Assembly (NCBI GenBank): GCA_012934845.2
Contig: WNNJ02002013.1
Coordinates: 1-64,000 of the forward strand
Length of the DNA: 64,000 nucleotides
Reading direction: 5' to 3'
Source: Pomphorhynchus laevis
Taxonomy: Eukaryota > Acanthocephala > Palaeacanthocephala > Echinorhynchida > Pomphorhynchidae
The notes below the pieces were generated by a model. The model saw nothing but the letters and a program-made list of their open reading frames with translations. It did not search any database and was not told the origin of the DNA. Each line of letters begins with the position of its first letter. Position 1 is the first letter of the stretch. Made by a program: the position numbers and the translations under genes. Positions 22,241 through 33,002 of this stretch are shown piece after piece.

Positions 22241-22629
22241 ATGTAATCGAAACGTGTTTCACTACAATCTAGGCAATCAAAATACACTTCCACGCAAGAA
22301 GGTTAAGTTGACGAATCACGATCCTCTTTGATTAACTCATCTGATTAAAGATTTACAGAATCAAAGAAATAAGGTTTACAAGAAAGGTAATCGAAATGCG
22401 GATTGAGCATTTCTTTGATTTACAGAATCAAAGAAATAAGGTTTACAAGAAAGGTAATCGAGCGGATTGAGCTCAATCTATCGATAAAACGTTTAAAATA
22501 TCCGACCACTCGGTGTATAAACGTAAACATTTCACTTGCGGTTTTTGTACATCAGTACGACTACTACAGTTATCCTGATCATCTACTCCTGTATCACACA
22601 CGACCACTCAGACCAATGCTGTTTTAGAT
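22241..22629. repeat. Spacer with 67-bp tandem duplication
   Basis: Gene-free stretch between two LA-type elements. tttacagaatcaaagaaata at 22352 recurs at 22419, with the following 40 bases conserved. The junction can also fold back (atttctttgat / atcaaagaaat). Confidence 0.75.
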
Positions 22630-23640
22630 GTTTCCCTCGCATCAACACCTGACTTCGCATCATATAATCCCATTATTGAACCTACTCTCTCACACACTCC
22701 TCGTTCAACTACGTACCAAACTTCCATTAATCTTTCTCATTCTAACAATGCTAACGGTAAAGCTTTTCATCTCGTACCTCCTCTTTCCTATTCCTCCCCC
22801 AATCTAAATAAATCTCAAACTTCTTTATTCCCCTCACGTACTCCTTACTCGACATCCCCTGTATCACCTCTCAATAATTTACACCCTTCCATCAAAATCA
22901 TTTCCAGTAACATTTCCGATCAACTGATTCAACACTCCATTCCTGTCACTCATGCCCCAACCTATTTTAATTCTCCTTACTCTACCTCCCACGTAACACT
23001 TCCAAATAATTTACATCCTTCATTTAAAATCATATCCAGTCACATCTCTGATCAACCGATTCAACACCCCGCTCCTGTCACACTTGCTCCAACCAATATT
23101 AATTCTTTATCAAGCACCCCTGCCATTTCCACTTCTATCTGCTCATCTACCTCGACTCCTACCAGCTCTGTCCGTCCACCACTTCCACAAAATCGGTTTC
23201 CTTCGCGCGATCGCTGTATAATCATATCAAACTTAAAGCTTTCCGAATCTGCTTCTCCACAATCTCGCCTCGATGATGATGTATCTGCTTTCAGGTCTAT
23301 CCTAGCAATCATTCTTCCTGATGATAACCCATCACTCTTCAATAATATCGCTCCTGTATCCTTTATTCGTTTAAACAAATCCACTAAATCCAATCATCTA
23401 AGTCCTTCACTCTAAAAAATCGTTTTCCGACATAGTTCACATGCCTCTTCGGTACTCTCCCAACGTTTTAAACTTCTTACCACTTCATCTACTTGCCGCA
23501 TTTTTCTTGACCGCTCCCCTTCTGATATTGCCCAGCTCGATTTAGCTCGCATTGAGAAACATCGACGTGAAACAAACGGCGAGTCATCCTTATCTATACG
23601 TAAAATCAACGGAAATTTTCACGTTCTTCACACAAGGCCA
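22630..23640 (+). pseudogene. LINE ORF1, Ser/Pro-rich with RRM-like region
   Basis: An open frame runs from about 22630 (DVSLASTPDFASYNP) to a stop at 23413-23415, and similar coding continues to 23640. The first part is rich in Ser, Pro, Thr and Asn and contains an internal repeat of about 40 residues (NNLHPSIKIISSNISDQ at about 22877, NNLHPSFKIISSHISDQ at about 23005). After a DRCIIISNLK segment near 23210 comes a region resembling the RRM-like part of CR1/Jockey ORF1 proteins, with a CRIFLDRSPSDIAQLDLARIE segment near 23500. No ATG was seen near its left end. Function inferred from position just before the endonuclease. Confidence 0.6.
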
Positions 23641-23648
23641 AAAATTCG

Positions 23649-24425
23649 ATGGCGTCCCATCTCTCCCCCTTGTCTTCTTCGCTAGTCGATCTCGCTCCTA
23701 AGCATACTTTTCGTCTTAGTCTATTCAATACTCGCTCCATTCTTCATAAAGCTGATATGCTTCTCGATATATTCGATCAATTATCTATCGATATTCTCTG
23801 CATTACCGAATCCTGGCACTCTGACTCCGACGATCTTGCTATTCGTCGTCTATGTCGCTCTGGTTGTTCTCTAGTTGAATCAGCTCGTCAAATTACATCT
23901 CATACATCTACTGCGTCTAACCATGGCGGTATTGTTGCCATTGATCGTCACCCAATGTCTTTACGTAAAATCAACGTTAACATCCGTTACACTTCGTTCG
24001 AATTACTCATATGCAGATTATCAACGCCTTTCCCTCTGGAACTTGTGATTGTATACCGTCCAGGTTCAGTTGCCCCATCACGTATCTTCTTTAACGACCT
24101 TGCAGATCTTATGTCTCACTGTTCATTGTCTTATACTCCTTCTTTTGTTCTCGGTGACTTTAACATTCGTCTTGATCGCCCGGCTGACTCTGACTCTATT
24201 ATTTTAATTAATCTTTTTTCTGATTTTAACTATAAATTACTTTCAACAAGCCCAACTCATATTCTCGGCGGTGCTCTCGACATCATTGCTGTTCCTAACT
24301 GCTTCAATGACTATACCTCCTTGTCAATTACTGATCCTGGTTTGTCCGATCATTTCCTTGTCACTCTTACTCTTACTCGTCCCCATCCTGCTTCTCCGCC
24401 TTTATCTACACCAAGTCGACCCTGA
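23649..24425 (+). CDS. LINE ORF2 N-terminal apurinic-type endonuclease
   Basis: A 258-residue uninterrupted frame encoding a complete APE-type endonuclease of a non-LTR retrotransposon, which nicks target DNA to prime reverse transcription. The order of motifs is right: FNTRSI (about residue 26), ITESWH (about 51), VIVYRPGS (about 134), FVLGDFNI (about 166), LGGALDII (about 207) and DPGLSDHF (about 228). After the stop at 24425 coding similarity continues in another frame, so ORF2 is broken here. It is the best-preserved LA endonuclease in the window; the copies at 1380 and 60890 are much more decayed. Confidence 0.85.
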   Translation: MASHLSPLSSSLVDLAPKHTFRLSLFNTRSILHKADMLLDIFDQLSIDILCITESWHSDSDDLAIRRLCRSGCSLVESARQITSHTSTASNHGGIVAIDRHPMSLRKINVNIRYTSFELLICRLSTPFPLELVIVYRPGSVAPSRIFFNDLADLMSHCSLSYTPSFVLGDFNIRLDRPADSDSIILINLFSDFNYKLLSTSPTHILGGALDIIAVPNCFNDYTSLSITDPGLSDHFLVTLTLTRPHPASPPLSTPSRP

Positions 24426-24590
24426 AAGCTTCTCGATATCCCTGTTCTCTGCACAGCCTTACTCAATTCTTCACTCTTTACACTTCCTCTTAACTATCTC
24501 TCTCCCGATGATCTCTGCATTCTGTTTGATTCCGAACTTACGTCGATCCTCAATAACCTTCTGCCTAGTCGACTTCGACGTTTTCAGCGC

Positions 24591-25436
24591 TTGCGCCATG
24601 CGCCCTGGTTCGATTCTGACTGTAGTCTTTCTAAGCGTCGACTCCGTCACTCTTTTCGTATGTATAAACGCTTTCTTAAACGTTCTCCCAACTCACTCCC
24701 TCCAAATCTTCGTGATTCCTACTTTTCTCAACGCCGTTCACATCTCATTCTTATACGTACTAAACGTACTCTCTTTTGGCGAAATCAACTCGAGTCATCT
24801 TCCAACTCTAAATCTCATTGGAAAATCTTAAACTTAATTCTTTCACGATCATCTACTTCTTGTAATATAAATCCTGATGAATTTTCTTCTTATCTACAAA
24901 CTAAGCTATCTAATTTACTTTCCCTACTACCCATAGCCCCCTTGTACCCACTCTTATCTTTAAATACTTCCCTCCCTGAACTATTAAACCTTCTTCCCGT
25001 TTCGTCTGATGAAGTTTCTTCGGTTCTGCTGTCATTACCTAATAAAACCTCTCATTTCGAGGTATCCAAGTACCTCGAAAGAATCCGAAGGATAGAAAAC
25101 AGCTCATTTAGCCCGCTCGTCTTTTCAACATCAGGGGGTTTCGGCAAAGAAGCTAGTATGCTAGTAAAGACTATTGCGACCGCTTTAGCTCAACAAGGAC
25201 ACATACGCTACAGTGATATAGCTATTAGACTAAAAAGAAAAATAAGCTTCGAAATTGCTCGGTCAATATCGGCCTGTCTCCGGAGTCCACGGTCAACACG
25301 AGGTACTCCCATGCGTAGTACATTCAAACACCCAGCCGACTCGTCTTCGTATCTGTATCCAGTATCCAATTCAGCAGTTTATTGCTCGACATTTTTGGAC
25401 CCATTTGCGGGTCACCTTGATTGTATGCTTTACTAA
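24591..25436 (+). pseudogene. Chimeric LINE frame: LA connector fused to LC C-terminal module
   Basis: A 281-codon open frame. Codons 1 to about 155 are LA RT connector (RHAPWFDSDCSLSKRRLRHS, LPVSSDEVSSVLLSLPNKTS). At about 25055 the sequence switches to the LC C-terminal module: YLERIRRIENSSFSPLVFST, GGFGKEASM, then IRYSDIAIRLKRKISFEIAR. The LA copy at 20577 instead continues into PANLLPTPIPES at that place, which shows the junction. The frame stays open across the join. The last 40 codons are unrecognised, perhaps LC 3' untranslated sequence; an A-rich run follows at 25440-25480. Confidence 0.75.
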
Positions 25437-25440
25437 AACA

Positions 25441-25780
25441 AATTTTTCCGTTTAAAAAAAATTTATTAAAAAAAATTCTAAGTCACGAAAACATGTATGG
25501 AAAATTTGCAAGAGTTCCACAAATCATGAAACGCACAATGCTTTTCGTAGTCTTAGTGAAGACGAATTGGTAATAAGGCTTAATGAATTAAACCGTTCAT
25601 TCCTCATTTGGTGAAGTATCAAAAAATATGTACAGATATTCTTTTCTTACGTCAATGAAATGGGTTTCATATACAGATTGAAGACTTGCTGTTCTCCCTT
25701 AACTCATTAAAAGCGTATGGAAATTTATCAGTTGCTGGCTGGCTAAATTACTAATTATGCAATTATCCCCTATCTTAGCT
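25441..25780. other. Unassigned segment inside the LA/LC composite
   Basis: An A-rich run (25444-25480) followed by about 250 bases with no clear similarity to LA or LC. The LA C-terminal part resumes at about 25780. Confidence 0.4.
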
Positions 25781-26397
25781 TCCTTTTCACGAGGAGCTTT
25801 CAATCAGCGATCTTTCCTAATTGTCCAAAGTCGTCTAAAATGATACTCATTTCACGTAGCTATCCGAATTCTCCTCAGTCTTCGTCGTTTTGATCATACA
25901 TCCCACCATCTTAATTTCTCGATTTGCCTATCATTTATTGTCGTGTTCAAATTCGTCTTCTCCTTGCTTTCCGTCTTGAAACTTGTAATACCACCCCATC
26001 TCTCAACCTTCCTTTTCTTGACAATTCTCGTACTGTTTACTGTTCCTTGCGTTCCCGTAAGCCTCTTTTTACATGTCCCAAACTACTCTACCTCTTTTGG
26101 CTTCCGCTCCTTCCTTCAGGCTAATCTTCTCTCGTGGAATCGTCTGCCCATTCATATACGCCAATCAACCTCAATGTCGTGCTTCAAACGCAAAATCTGG
26201 ATCCATTTAAACAATTTAACTAATTTATCTGTATTATTAATACGCAAGACAAAGCCCGTAGGCTGTTTATTCTGCTCAAATAGAAAGATAGACAAACAAA
26301 AAACAAAAAAGAGAAAAAAAACGAGATTAAATTGTTGAAATTATCGTTGATCTGACGAGTATGTCATTCGGATAGTTTGCTGATCAGGATGTCGTAT

Positions 26398-27007
26398 TCA
26401 TTCTAATAATTTTTGTTTGAATATATCTATGTCGTGGATATATATAAAAAGGTCCGGTAACATGTTCCACATGCTAACAGCTCGATGCGAAAGACGATAT
26501 ATTCGACAGCACCTTCCAAGATATAGAGTTTTAAGATGCAAACTATGTCCTCGATGACAGACACGATGATTCAAACTTATACAATTTATTGGGTATCCGT
26601 CATAACCTTTAACGATCTTATACAACGCTTCCAAATCTAAATACATTAAACGTGACCGGATAGAGTACATGCCTAGTATTCTTAGTCTCTCCGCATAAGG
26701 AAACTGCAACTCCTTTACACAATCGAGACCCTCGCCTTAATATATTATCAAGTGAATTGATTTCCTCTTTAGTGCACGGAAATGATGATTGAATGCTGTA
26801 ATCAATGTGAGGACGAACCAATGCGTTGTACAGTAATTTAAAACATTCTACCGGCAAATATTTGAAGCAATTCTTCAATAAGTAAAGAACACTTCGCCCT
26901 TTCGAACATATTCTGTCTGTGTTCATACGAGTCTTGAGAGAATACTGAACAATTGTGCCAAGGTCATGTGTGTGATTCGCTCTAGATACAATGTTATCGC
27001 CTAACAT
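26398..27007 (-). pseudogene. LB ORF2, C-terminal region
   Basis: Two overlapping frames (27007-26618 and 26709-26398) continue the RT downstream: a LGTIVQYSLKTRMNTDRICS segment, LLYNALVRPHIDY (thumb region) and FPYAERLRILGMYSIRSR, ending in RLSHRAVSMWNMLPDLF. This is the usual CR1/L2-type RT C-terminus. The frame change lies in the overlap near 26700. Confidence 0.8.
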
Positions 27008-27088
27008 GTAATCAGCATGTATGTCACTCCGACTAAAACGTAAATGGACACATTTACCTACATTTATTATTATTCTTGTCCGAATACT

Positions 27089-28417
27089 TCATTTGTGAGT
27101 AATTTTTAAATTCTGCTTTAATACAGTAATGTCGCTTTTCGATGTAATTTTAGACCAGATTTTAAGATCATCGGCAAAAGCCAAATACGGACATTGTAGC
27201 TGTTTTAACAATGTGTTTAGATAAATGTTGAAAAGTAGTGGACCTAAGACAGTACCTTGAGGTACACCTAATGTAAGTGAACGTGGTGATGATAAGCTCG
27301 ATCCAACGCGAACACGATAAGAGTGTTGCGTTAAGAATGCGTGGAGCCAATTTACAATAATCGGATTTATTTTACAGTCCAAAAGCACTTCGATGAGATT
27401 TTCATGACGTATACGATCGAAAGCCCTACTAAAGTCAATAAATACACAGTCAACTGCTATCCCGTTAGACACGCCATTAACCAACGCCTCCCAGCACAAA
27501 GTAAATAAGGATCGTCTAACGGTGAATCCATGTTGATATGGGTTTATCTGATTTGATTGACGCAATAAGTTTACAACATACCTATAGATTATTCGTTCGA
27601 AAATTTTACTGGCAATACTAGTTAAGCTAACTTGTCTGTAATTTTCAGAATTGTGCATGGCACCCTTCTTAAAAACCGGAACTACAATTGCGCATTTCCA
27701 GTTTGGTGGTATTTCGCATTTATCAATTGACATTTGAAACAGTTCAGTTAATGTTACAGTTAGCATGGACCTTAAATCTCTAAGCAGAAAGGGATAGATG
27801 TTATCAGGACCGGGAGATGAATTGATCGATAATCGAGCTAGCTCATCATAGACAGGAGATTGTGAAACTGTGAAATGCCCTAACGGCAACAAATTGCTTA
27901 TCCTAATATTATCATTATCTTTACTGGTGAAGTTCGTAGCACTAAGCCTAAATGAATCTGCGAATGTCTCCGAAATATCTGACTGCGAATTAACCAGCTG
28001 TTCACCACACTTTAAAGACGATATGATAGGTCTTACACATTTATTTCTACGAATATATGACCAAAATAACTTTGGATTTGAATTAATGGAATTGATTAGT
28101 CGACGTTCATAGATTATGCGTTTGCGAGATCTAGCCCTGATACACTGACTTCGACATGCATTGTACTTTGATCGAAGTGATGAGTCTAAGCGACATTGTC
28201 TGTACAATTTATTACGTCGTCTTATTAGTGTCTTCAATTCGGAGTCAAACCATGCAGGTTTATTCCGTTTAGATGGCACGATTTGCTTCCTCGGGGCAAA
28301 GTGGTCTGATATCATTAATAAGCAGTCATGAATTGACTGCCAACGTTCACTAACATCTGAACTAAAATTGTCAAATGCAACAGAGGATGCATATTCTAAG
28401 AGATCATATTCGTTCAC
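27089..28417 (-). CDS. LB reverse transcriptase domain
   Basis: A 442-residue uninterrupted frame with the whole RT core of a non-LTR retrotransposon: KPAWFDSELKTLIRRRNKLY connector (about residue 53), SPGPDNIYPFLLRDL (about 200), NWKCAIVVPVFKKG (about 238), YRQVSLTSIASKIFERII (about 261), FIDFSRAFDRIRHENL (about 325, first catalytic Asp), LGVPQGTVLGPLLFN (about 383) and AFADDLKIW (about 415, catalytic Asp pair). Reverse transcription on nicked target DNA is its known role. All catalytic residues I can check are present, so this is a relatively young copy. The frame ends at 27089 and coding similarity goes on in another frame. Confidence 0.9.
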   Translation of the reverse strand: MNEYDLLEYASSVAFDNFSSDVSERWQSIHDCLLMISDHFAPRKQIVPSKRNKPAWFDSELKTLIRRRNKLYRQCRLDSSLRSKYNACRSQCIRARSRKRIIYERRLINSINSNPKLFWSYIRRNKCVRPIISSLKCGEQLVNSQSDISETFADSFRLSATNFTSKDNDNIRISNLLPLGHFTVSQSPVYDELARLSINSSPGPDNIYPFLLRDLRSMLTVTLTELFQMSIDKCEIPPNWKCAIVVPVFKKGAMHNSENYRQVSLTSIASKIFERIIYRYVVNLLRQSNQINPYQHGFTVRRSLFTLCWEALVNGVSNGIAVDCVFIDFSRAFDRIRHENLIEVLLDCKINPIIVNWLHAFLTQHSYRVRVGSSLSSPRSLTLGVPQGTVLGPLLFNIYLNTLLKQLQCPYLAFADDLKIWSKITSKSDITVLKQNLKITHK

Positions 28418-28627
28418 ACTATGCTACATGCGCTTTGATAATACAGGCTCAGCATTGTCGCCTAATTGAGCACCGGCTATATTGACACTAAACTTTATAA
28501 CGCAGTGATCGTTGCTACCTATAGGAGCTTCATAGCATAGGTCATAGATGCTGTTAATTGTATGTGAGAAGATAAGATCGAGAACTGAAGAATACGAGGA
28601 AGATAACCTTGTATGAAAATCAACATG

Positions 28628-29185
28628 CTATACAAGCAAAAGTTCCCCATCCATAAATTCCCAAAGCTTCTTATCTGTGGCACATCCGAATTGCCCAGAC
28701 GAATTATCTACGCAAATACCAACACCGGGAATGTTGAAGTCACCAACAAAAATGCATGTACTTGAACAACTGAACACACTCCTAACTAATTCACAAAACT
28801 CCCTAGCCATGCAGTCAGCTTGAGGAGTTCTATATAGAACACCAAGAGTGAACTGCTTATGCGTTACTGACATACTTGCAAATACGAGTTCACAAGTTCC
28901 ACATGGATTAAAGTACTGCGTTATGTTATCAACAATGATGTTGTATTTAATATATAAAGCGACTCCTCCACCTCTACGCTGCGACGCTCTGTCTACACGA
29001 ATGATACAATAAGAATATACGTTCAATATATTTTCAATGATATTATCGTGAAGCCAAGTTTCGGAAATTGCAAAAACATGGTAATTTGATGTCGTCATAT
29101 AGCAGCGAAATTCCTCAAAATTGCAAAGTAAGCTTCGCAAATTACAATAACCAACCTTAAACGACCGGTTACACACATTTACCAA
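28628..29185 (-). pseudogene. LB endonuclease domain
   Basis: A 185-residue frame starting at an ATG just after ORF1. Motifs: CNLRSLLCNFEEF, FAISETWLHD (catalytic Glu), RRGGGVALYIKY, LGVLYRTPQ, FVGDFNIPGVG. The last quarter of the endonuclease (the SDH end) falls in another frame between 28627 and 28430, so the domain is broken once. It is the N-terminal part of LB ORF2. Confidence 0.85.
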
Positions 29186-29225
29186 GTCGTATGATTGACG
29201 TACTTTTTAAAATCAATTAGCATTC

Positions 29226-30405
29226 CTATTGATCCTGATTCACTGAAAGGCAGATGGGTTTCCAGCGAACAAAAGGTCTGCGATGGCACACCTGAAAATT
29301 CCGTATGCATAGATTTATTTCTCCAGAGACTAAACGCTCAGATATCTCTTTTTTGGCATTCGCGAGGCGTTCACGATCGTTACGCGATATATCCTTAAGT
29401 ATGCAAACTTTGCGACCCTTTAACATTTTGCCACGGGAGTGCAAAATCGACGCTTCTTCTGGTGATATAAGAATCATTTTTAACAATCTAGCATTTACCC
29501 CCACTTCACGACGACCTAGACGAAATAGTCTCTTGACTTCAAGTATTTTAGCAATTTCTTCCTCTCCTTTGCTAAACATAGTTGAGATAACTAACCGTAC
29601 AGAGGTAACATCGTCGTATAAGCGATCTTGAGCAGTGATAGAACTCGATTCAGGTGTATTAGCAAATATCACGCAACTTGATCGATCATAAGCTACACGT
29701 TTATGTATAATTTTTACACTCGGCGACGAAGTTCTTTTACTCCCTTTGACAAAACGACTCTGAATGTCTGCAGAATTATAAGAGAGTGACATTATGTGAG
29801 TAGGCATGGCATATGGAACATGTTCAGACTTTTGGGCAGAAATGCCGCTATCAATCTGTTGAGAGTTTGCATGAATCTCAGTATCGTCAGAATAATGAGA
29901 GTGACATTATGTGTGTAGGCGTGGCATATGGAACATGTTCAGACTTTTGAGCAGAAATGCCGCTATCAATCTGTTGAGAGTTTGCATGATTCCCAGCATC
30001 GTCAGATCTCAGGAAATATCTTGGAATATCGTCGTATCGGATTATATCTGTTGTTGAATTCATTGATTGATAATGATTGTTGCAAGTAAACTGATTTAGA
30101 GTATCAATACTTAAGCATACTGGCTGGTAACTAATATCATGATTTTCAATAAAATTATCATTAAGCAAAGTCATTGAATCTTGATCATAACAAAGTAAGC
30201 GTATATTATTGGTCTCCGATTCATCAGTAGATTGTGTATTTTCATCATTTTCATCGACATCGTTGACATTCGTTGTTCCAGGCTCAGGAGTCTTTAGAGC
30301 AGTGTCCAAAAGTTTGCACGTCTGTGAATTAATATGTAGCTTACCTATCATTTGAGCACAGCAGAAACCACAGAAAAAAGTTTTTGTCGACAAGGAACGT
30401 ACCAT
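29226..30405 (-). pseudogene. LB ORF1, split by a tandem duplication
   Basis: Two frames: 30405-29887 (172 codons, starts MVRSLSTKTFFCGFCCAQM, with a CGFC cysteine pair) and 29807-29226 (193 codons). The first is acidic and Ser/Asn/Thr-rich. The second contains LRLVISTMFSKGEE-like and RLFRLGRR segments followed by ILKDISRNDRERLANAKKEI, matching the RRM/CTD-type end of LINE ORF1 nucleic-acid-binding proteins. Both frames carry the segment PTHIMSLS because of the duplication at 29782-30011, which shifts the frame. The likely role, RNA binding in the element's RNP, is inferred from position. Confidence 0.7.
29782..30011 (-). repeat. 115-bp tandem duplication in LB ORF1
   Basis: gagagtgacattatgtg at 29782 recurs at 29897 with the following 100 bases nearly identical (about five differences). 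115 is not a multiple of three, which explains the change of frame in ORF1. Confidence 0.9.
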
Positions 30406-30480
30406 ATTTTCTGTACAGGCAATCGTTGTCCAGATATCACAGTCCGGTGCATCAACGGACTAAACGACGTTTCTATATCG

Positions 30481-31560
30481 TATTTTGGCTGTTTATTAGT
30501 CATGTGTTCAATAAATATTCGATAGATTAATTTCTTAGCTTGGAATTTGTGTCTTTATGTGTGTTTAAGGTTGTATGTTATTTTATCTCTCAAACTTTTA
30601 TTGTATTGTTAGAATTTATAATAACCAAGACAATTAATGTATATTTTGTGGACAAGGATGCATTTGTACTATTCGAGTCTGTAGCATTTGAACCAGATGC
30701 TTCGAACTTTACACCAGTTTCAGAAACAGTTGTATATATGTATAAGTAGTGTATATATTTATCTCACAAAGTTTTTTAGAATGAGTTGTATGTATTTCAA
30801 ACTTATTTTAATATTTCTCAAACTTATTTTGTATGACTTTTACTGTTTTTTAGTTAGTTGACTTGTAAGAGTGCAGTTGGCACGCATTTGCCACGTTAAA
30901 TAAATTATTATTAAAGGATAAAACCGAGCTCAACTTTCGACAGATTACTTCCGATTCCGTTTATGGGAAGTTGCTTAAATTATGCTTTCACGAAATATTT
31001 TTTAACATTTGCAATACTGTACTGGGTGACGATTAATTTGCTTAACGAGAAAATCAGTAATCGGTTAACGCTCTTTTGCTTCTACAAAAAAAAGAGTTAT
31101 TGACATTTTGACAGTTCCACTTCATACATCTCAATTTGCATTCAGACAGACTTTGAAAAAGCATTCGAGTTTCACTCATGATATTCTATTGAATAAAATT
31201 GAGATCAGTGATCGAGGATATATTACCTAGCAAGATTTGCGGTGTCCCTTTTGTACCATTGGAAGTAATCCTCTTTAACATACTCGTAAAGAAAGCGGTA
31301 TCTATTCGATACTAAGCCTTTCCTTGAGTTTTTCTCGTGGAACACTGCTTCCAATCAAAACTTAAGACATAACAGAAGACTGGAGCTACCATTCGTTCGA
31401 ACTAAACAAAACAAAGTTTTTCCGCTCTGATGTTTGTCTGTTGAACTATTTGTCTATTGTAACGTTATTTCTTTTTTCTCTTTTCTATTTTGAAATCTTT
31501 CTTGTAATATTATTTTAAACATGTGTACATTTTACAAGCTAATATAGTTCTTGTTCTTAA
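30481..31560 (+). mobile_element. Degenerate LINE debris with an LA tail
   Basis: At 30858-30905 lies the LA 3' tail (cttgtaagagtgcagttggc, then gcatttgccacgttaaataa), but no LA coding is recognisable in front of it. From about 31150 a worn RT-like segment (TDFEKAFE-like, + strand) is followed by A/T-rich sequence. The frame 30540-30749 is open but unlike anything I know. Confidence 0.55.
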
Positions 31561-31879
31561 ATAAAAAAATTGTTATCTTTGATCACTCGACGTATCGAAC
31601 ATTAGCCTGTTCGACCTGTAAACTATTTGAATCGTAAATTCTTAGCTTATCGTACGAAATGTCGTACACAAGAGATATTTTAAAACACGCAAAGTACCCA
31701 CAAGACGATCCCCCATTCGTGTTTCTGACATCTAATATGGTGTACGGGGCTCTTTGTTGCGCTGGATTCAATCATTCATAAGCAACCGCTCGTTTGCAGT
31801 AAGCATAGGCCATTATCTTATTGATTGCTCAATGATGACGACATGCGTTCCGCAGGGATCGGTTATTAGTCCGACTCTT
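31561..31879. other. Unassigned spacer
   Basis: A short stretch of mixed composition before the LA copy. One small - strand frame (31583-31771) contains a GGSSCGYFAC motif; I could not assign it. Confidence 0.35.
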
Positions 31880-32997
31880 TAATATATACTTTTCTTCCTC
31901 CTCCGTAGCTTGGTTCGCCTCATATCTATCCGACCGTTCCTTTCGCGTCTGTTCTAATTCATCATCCTCCCCTCCCATCCCTATTTTTTGCGGGGTTCCA
32001 CAAGGTTCAGTCTTAGGTCCCCTGCTTTTCTCTCTTTTGCTTGGCGATCTCTCTCCATTTATCAAACCTTACTCCTTTAACGTCATGCAATACGCCGATG
32101 ACATTCTAATCTATGATCATGCACCCGCACATCGCATACACGATATCGGCATTTCTGCCTCCAACTGTCTTTCTTCTATCTACAAACGTCTCTCCAATCT
32201 CCATCTCGTTCTAAACGCCGAAAAGTTCAAAATAATGTGGATCCTTCCCCGTAAACCAAGCATATCTCCTCCCATTGTATCTTTTGCCTCATCGATCATC
32301 CCTATAGTCCACAATCTCACTTTCTTAGGCTTCCATTTCGATGATCACCTTTCCCTTAAACCCTTCGTCCGTGACAAGGTCCGCTCGTCTAACTTAATTC
32401 TTCGTGACATCCGCCGTATCCGCCCCCTTATCGACTTCCGTTTTTGTATGTCTCTTCTTTCATCGCTTCTTTTCCCTAAAATCGATTACTGACTCAGCCT
32501 TTTCGCCAATTCTCCAAAATCAATCATCCTACCCCTACAACGAATAATCAACACCGCCGTTCGAGTGCTCTTTCGTCTCCGTCGCTTCGACCACACATCC
32601 ACATATTTTGCCCAACTCTCCTGGCCCACCATCCACATCCGCATCAAACTCCGCCTTCTTCTCGTTACTTTTCGTCTCATCGCTGTCGGCTCCCCATCGT
32701 TCATCAACCTTCCTTTCTTAGACGATACTCGCCCCACCTCGCTATCGCTTCGTTCCTGTCATACCCTCTTACTCCACGTTCTTAAGTACTCCAACAACTA
32801 CGGTCTCCGATCCTTCCTCGTCGCCGCCTCACTCGCCTGGAATCAACTCCCTCTCGACGTCCGCCGCGCTCCCTCCTTTATCACATTCAAACACCTCCTC
32901 CGTTCACACCTTCTCGACACCTGATTCACAGTTTTGTTTTGTTGTGGTCATGTAAGCGTGCGCTGGCACGCATTTGCCACGTTAAAATAAATCCTTT
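31880..32997 (+). mobile_element. LINE family LA, young 5'-truncated copy
   Basis: Starts inside the RT palm ([16 protein letters not shown] near 31912) and runs through FCGVPQGSVLGPLLFSLLLG, the catalytic MQYADDILIYDHAP near 32090, FLGFHFDDHLSLKPFVRDKV and the C-terminal LAWNQLPLDVRRAPSF to the tail at 32941-32993 (tgtaagcgtgcgctggcacg). It has one in-frame stop near 32490 and about two frame changes, so it is the least decayed LA RT here. 5' truncation is normal for target-primed reverse transcription. Confidence 0.9.
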
Positions 32998-33002
32998 TTT
33001 AT

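Larger units (their letters stand above)
22630..26330 (+). mobile_element. LA-like LINE with ORF1, endonuclease and a foreign C-terminal insert
   Basis: The element has an ORF1 (22630-23640), a separate endonuclease frame (23649-24425), and an RT-connector region (24426-25054: PWFDSDC, TLFWRNQL, LNLLPVSSDEVSSVL). Then, instead of the RT palm, an LC-family C-terminal module appears (25055-25440). A C-terminal LA-like end resumes at about 25780-26330 (SFLQANLLSWNRLP, RKTKPVGCLF). The catalytic RT segment is absent. The 3' end differs from the tail of other LA copies, so this may be a subfamily. Inactive. Confidence 0.8.
26398..30480 (-). mobile_element. LINE family LB, nearly full-length copy
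   Basis: The most complete retroelement in the window, read right to left: ORF1 (30405-29226, in two frames because of a 115-bp duplication), ORF2 endonuclease (29185-28430, broken once near 28625), RT (28417-27089, one uninterrupted 442-codon frame) and C-terminal part (27007-26398, two overlapping frames). About four breaks separate it from a continuous element. It is a CR1/L2/Jockey-type non-LTR retrotransposon by its endonuclease and RT order. The left end has no obvious poly(A) or simple-repeat tail. Confidence 0.9.

Noticed and set aside
31583-31771. Small - strand frame with a GGSSCGYFAC motif, suggesting a cysteine protease (Ulp1/OTU type)
   Set aside because: The catalytic order does not fit (the would-be Cys comes before the YDS segment), no His box is visible, and the frame is only 62 codons.
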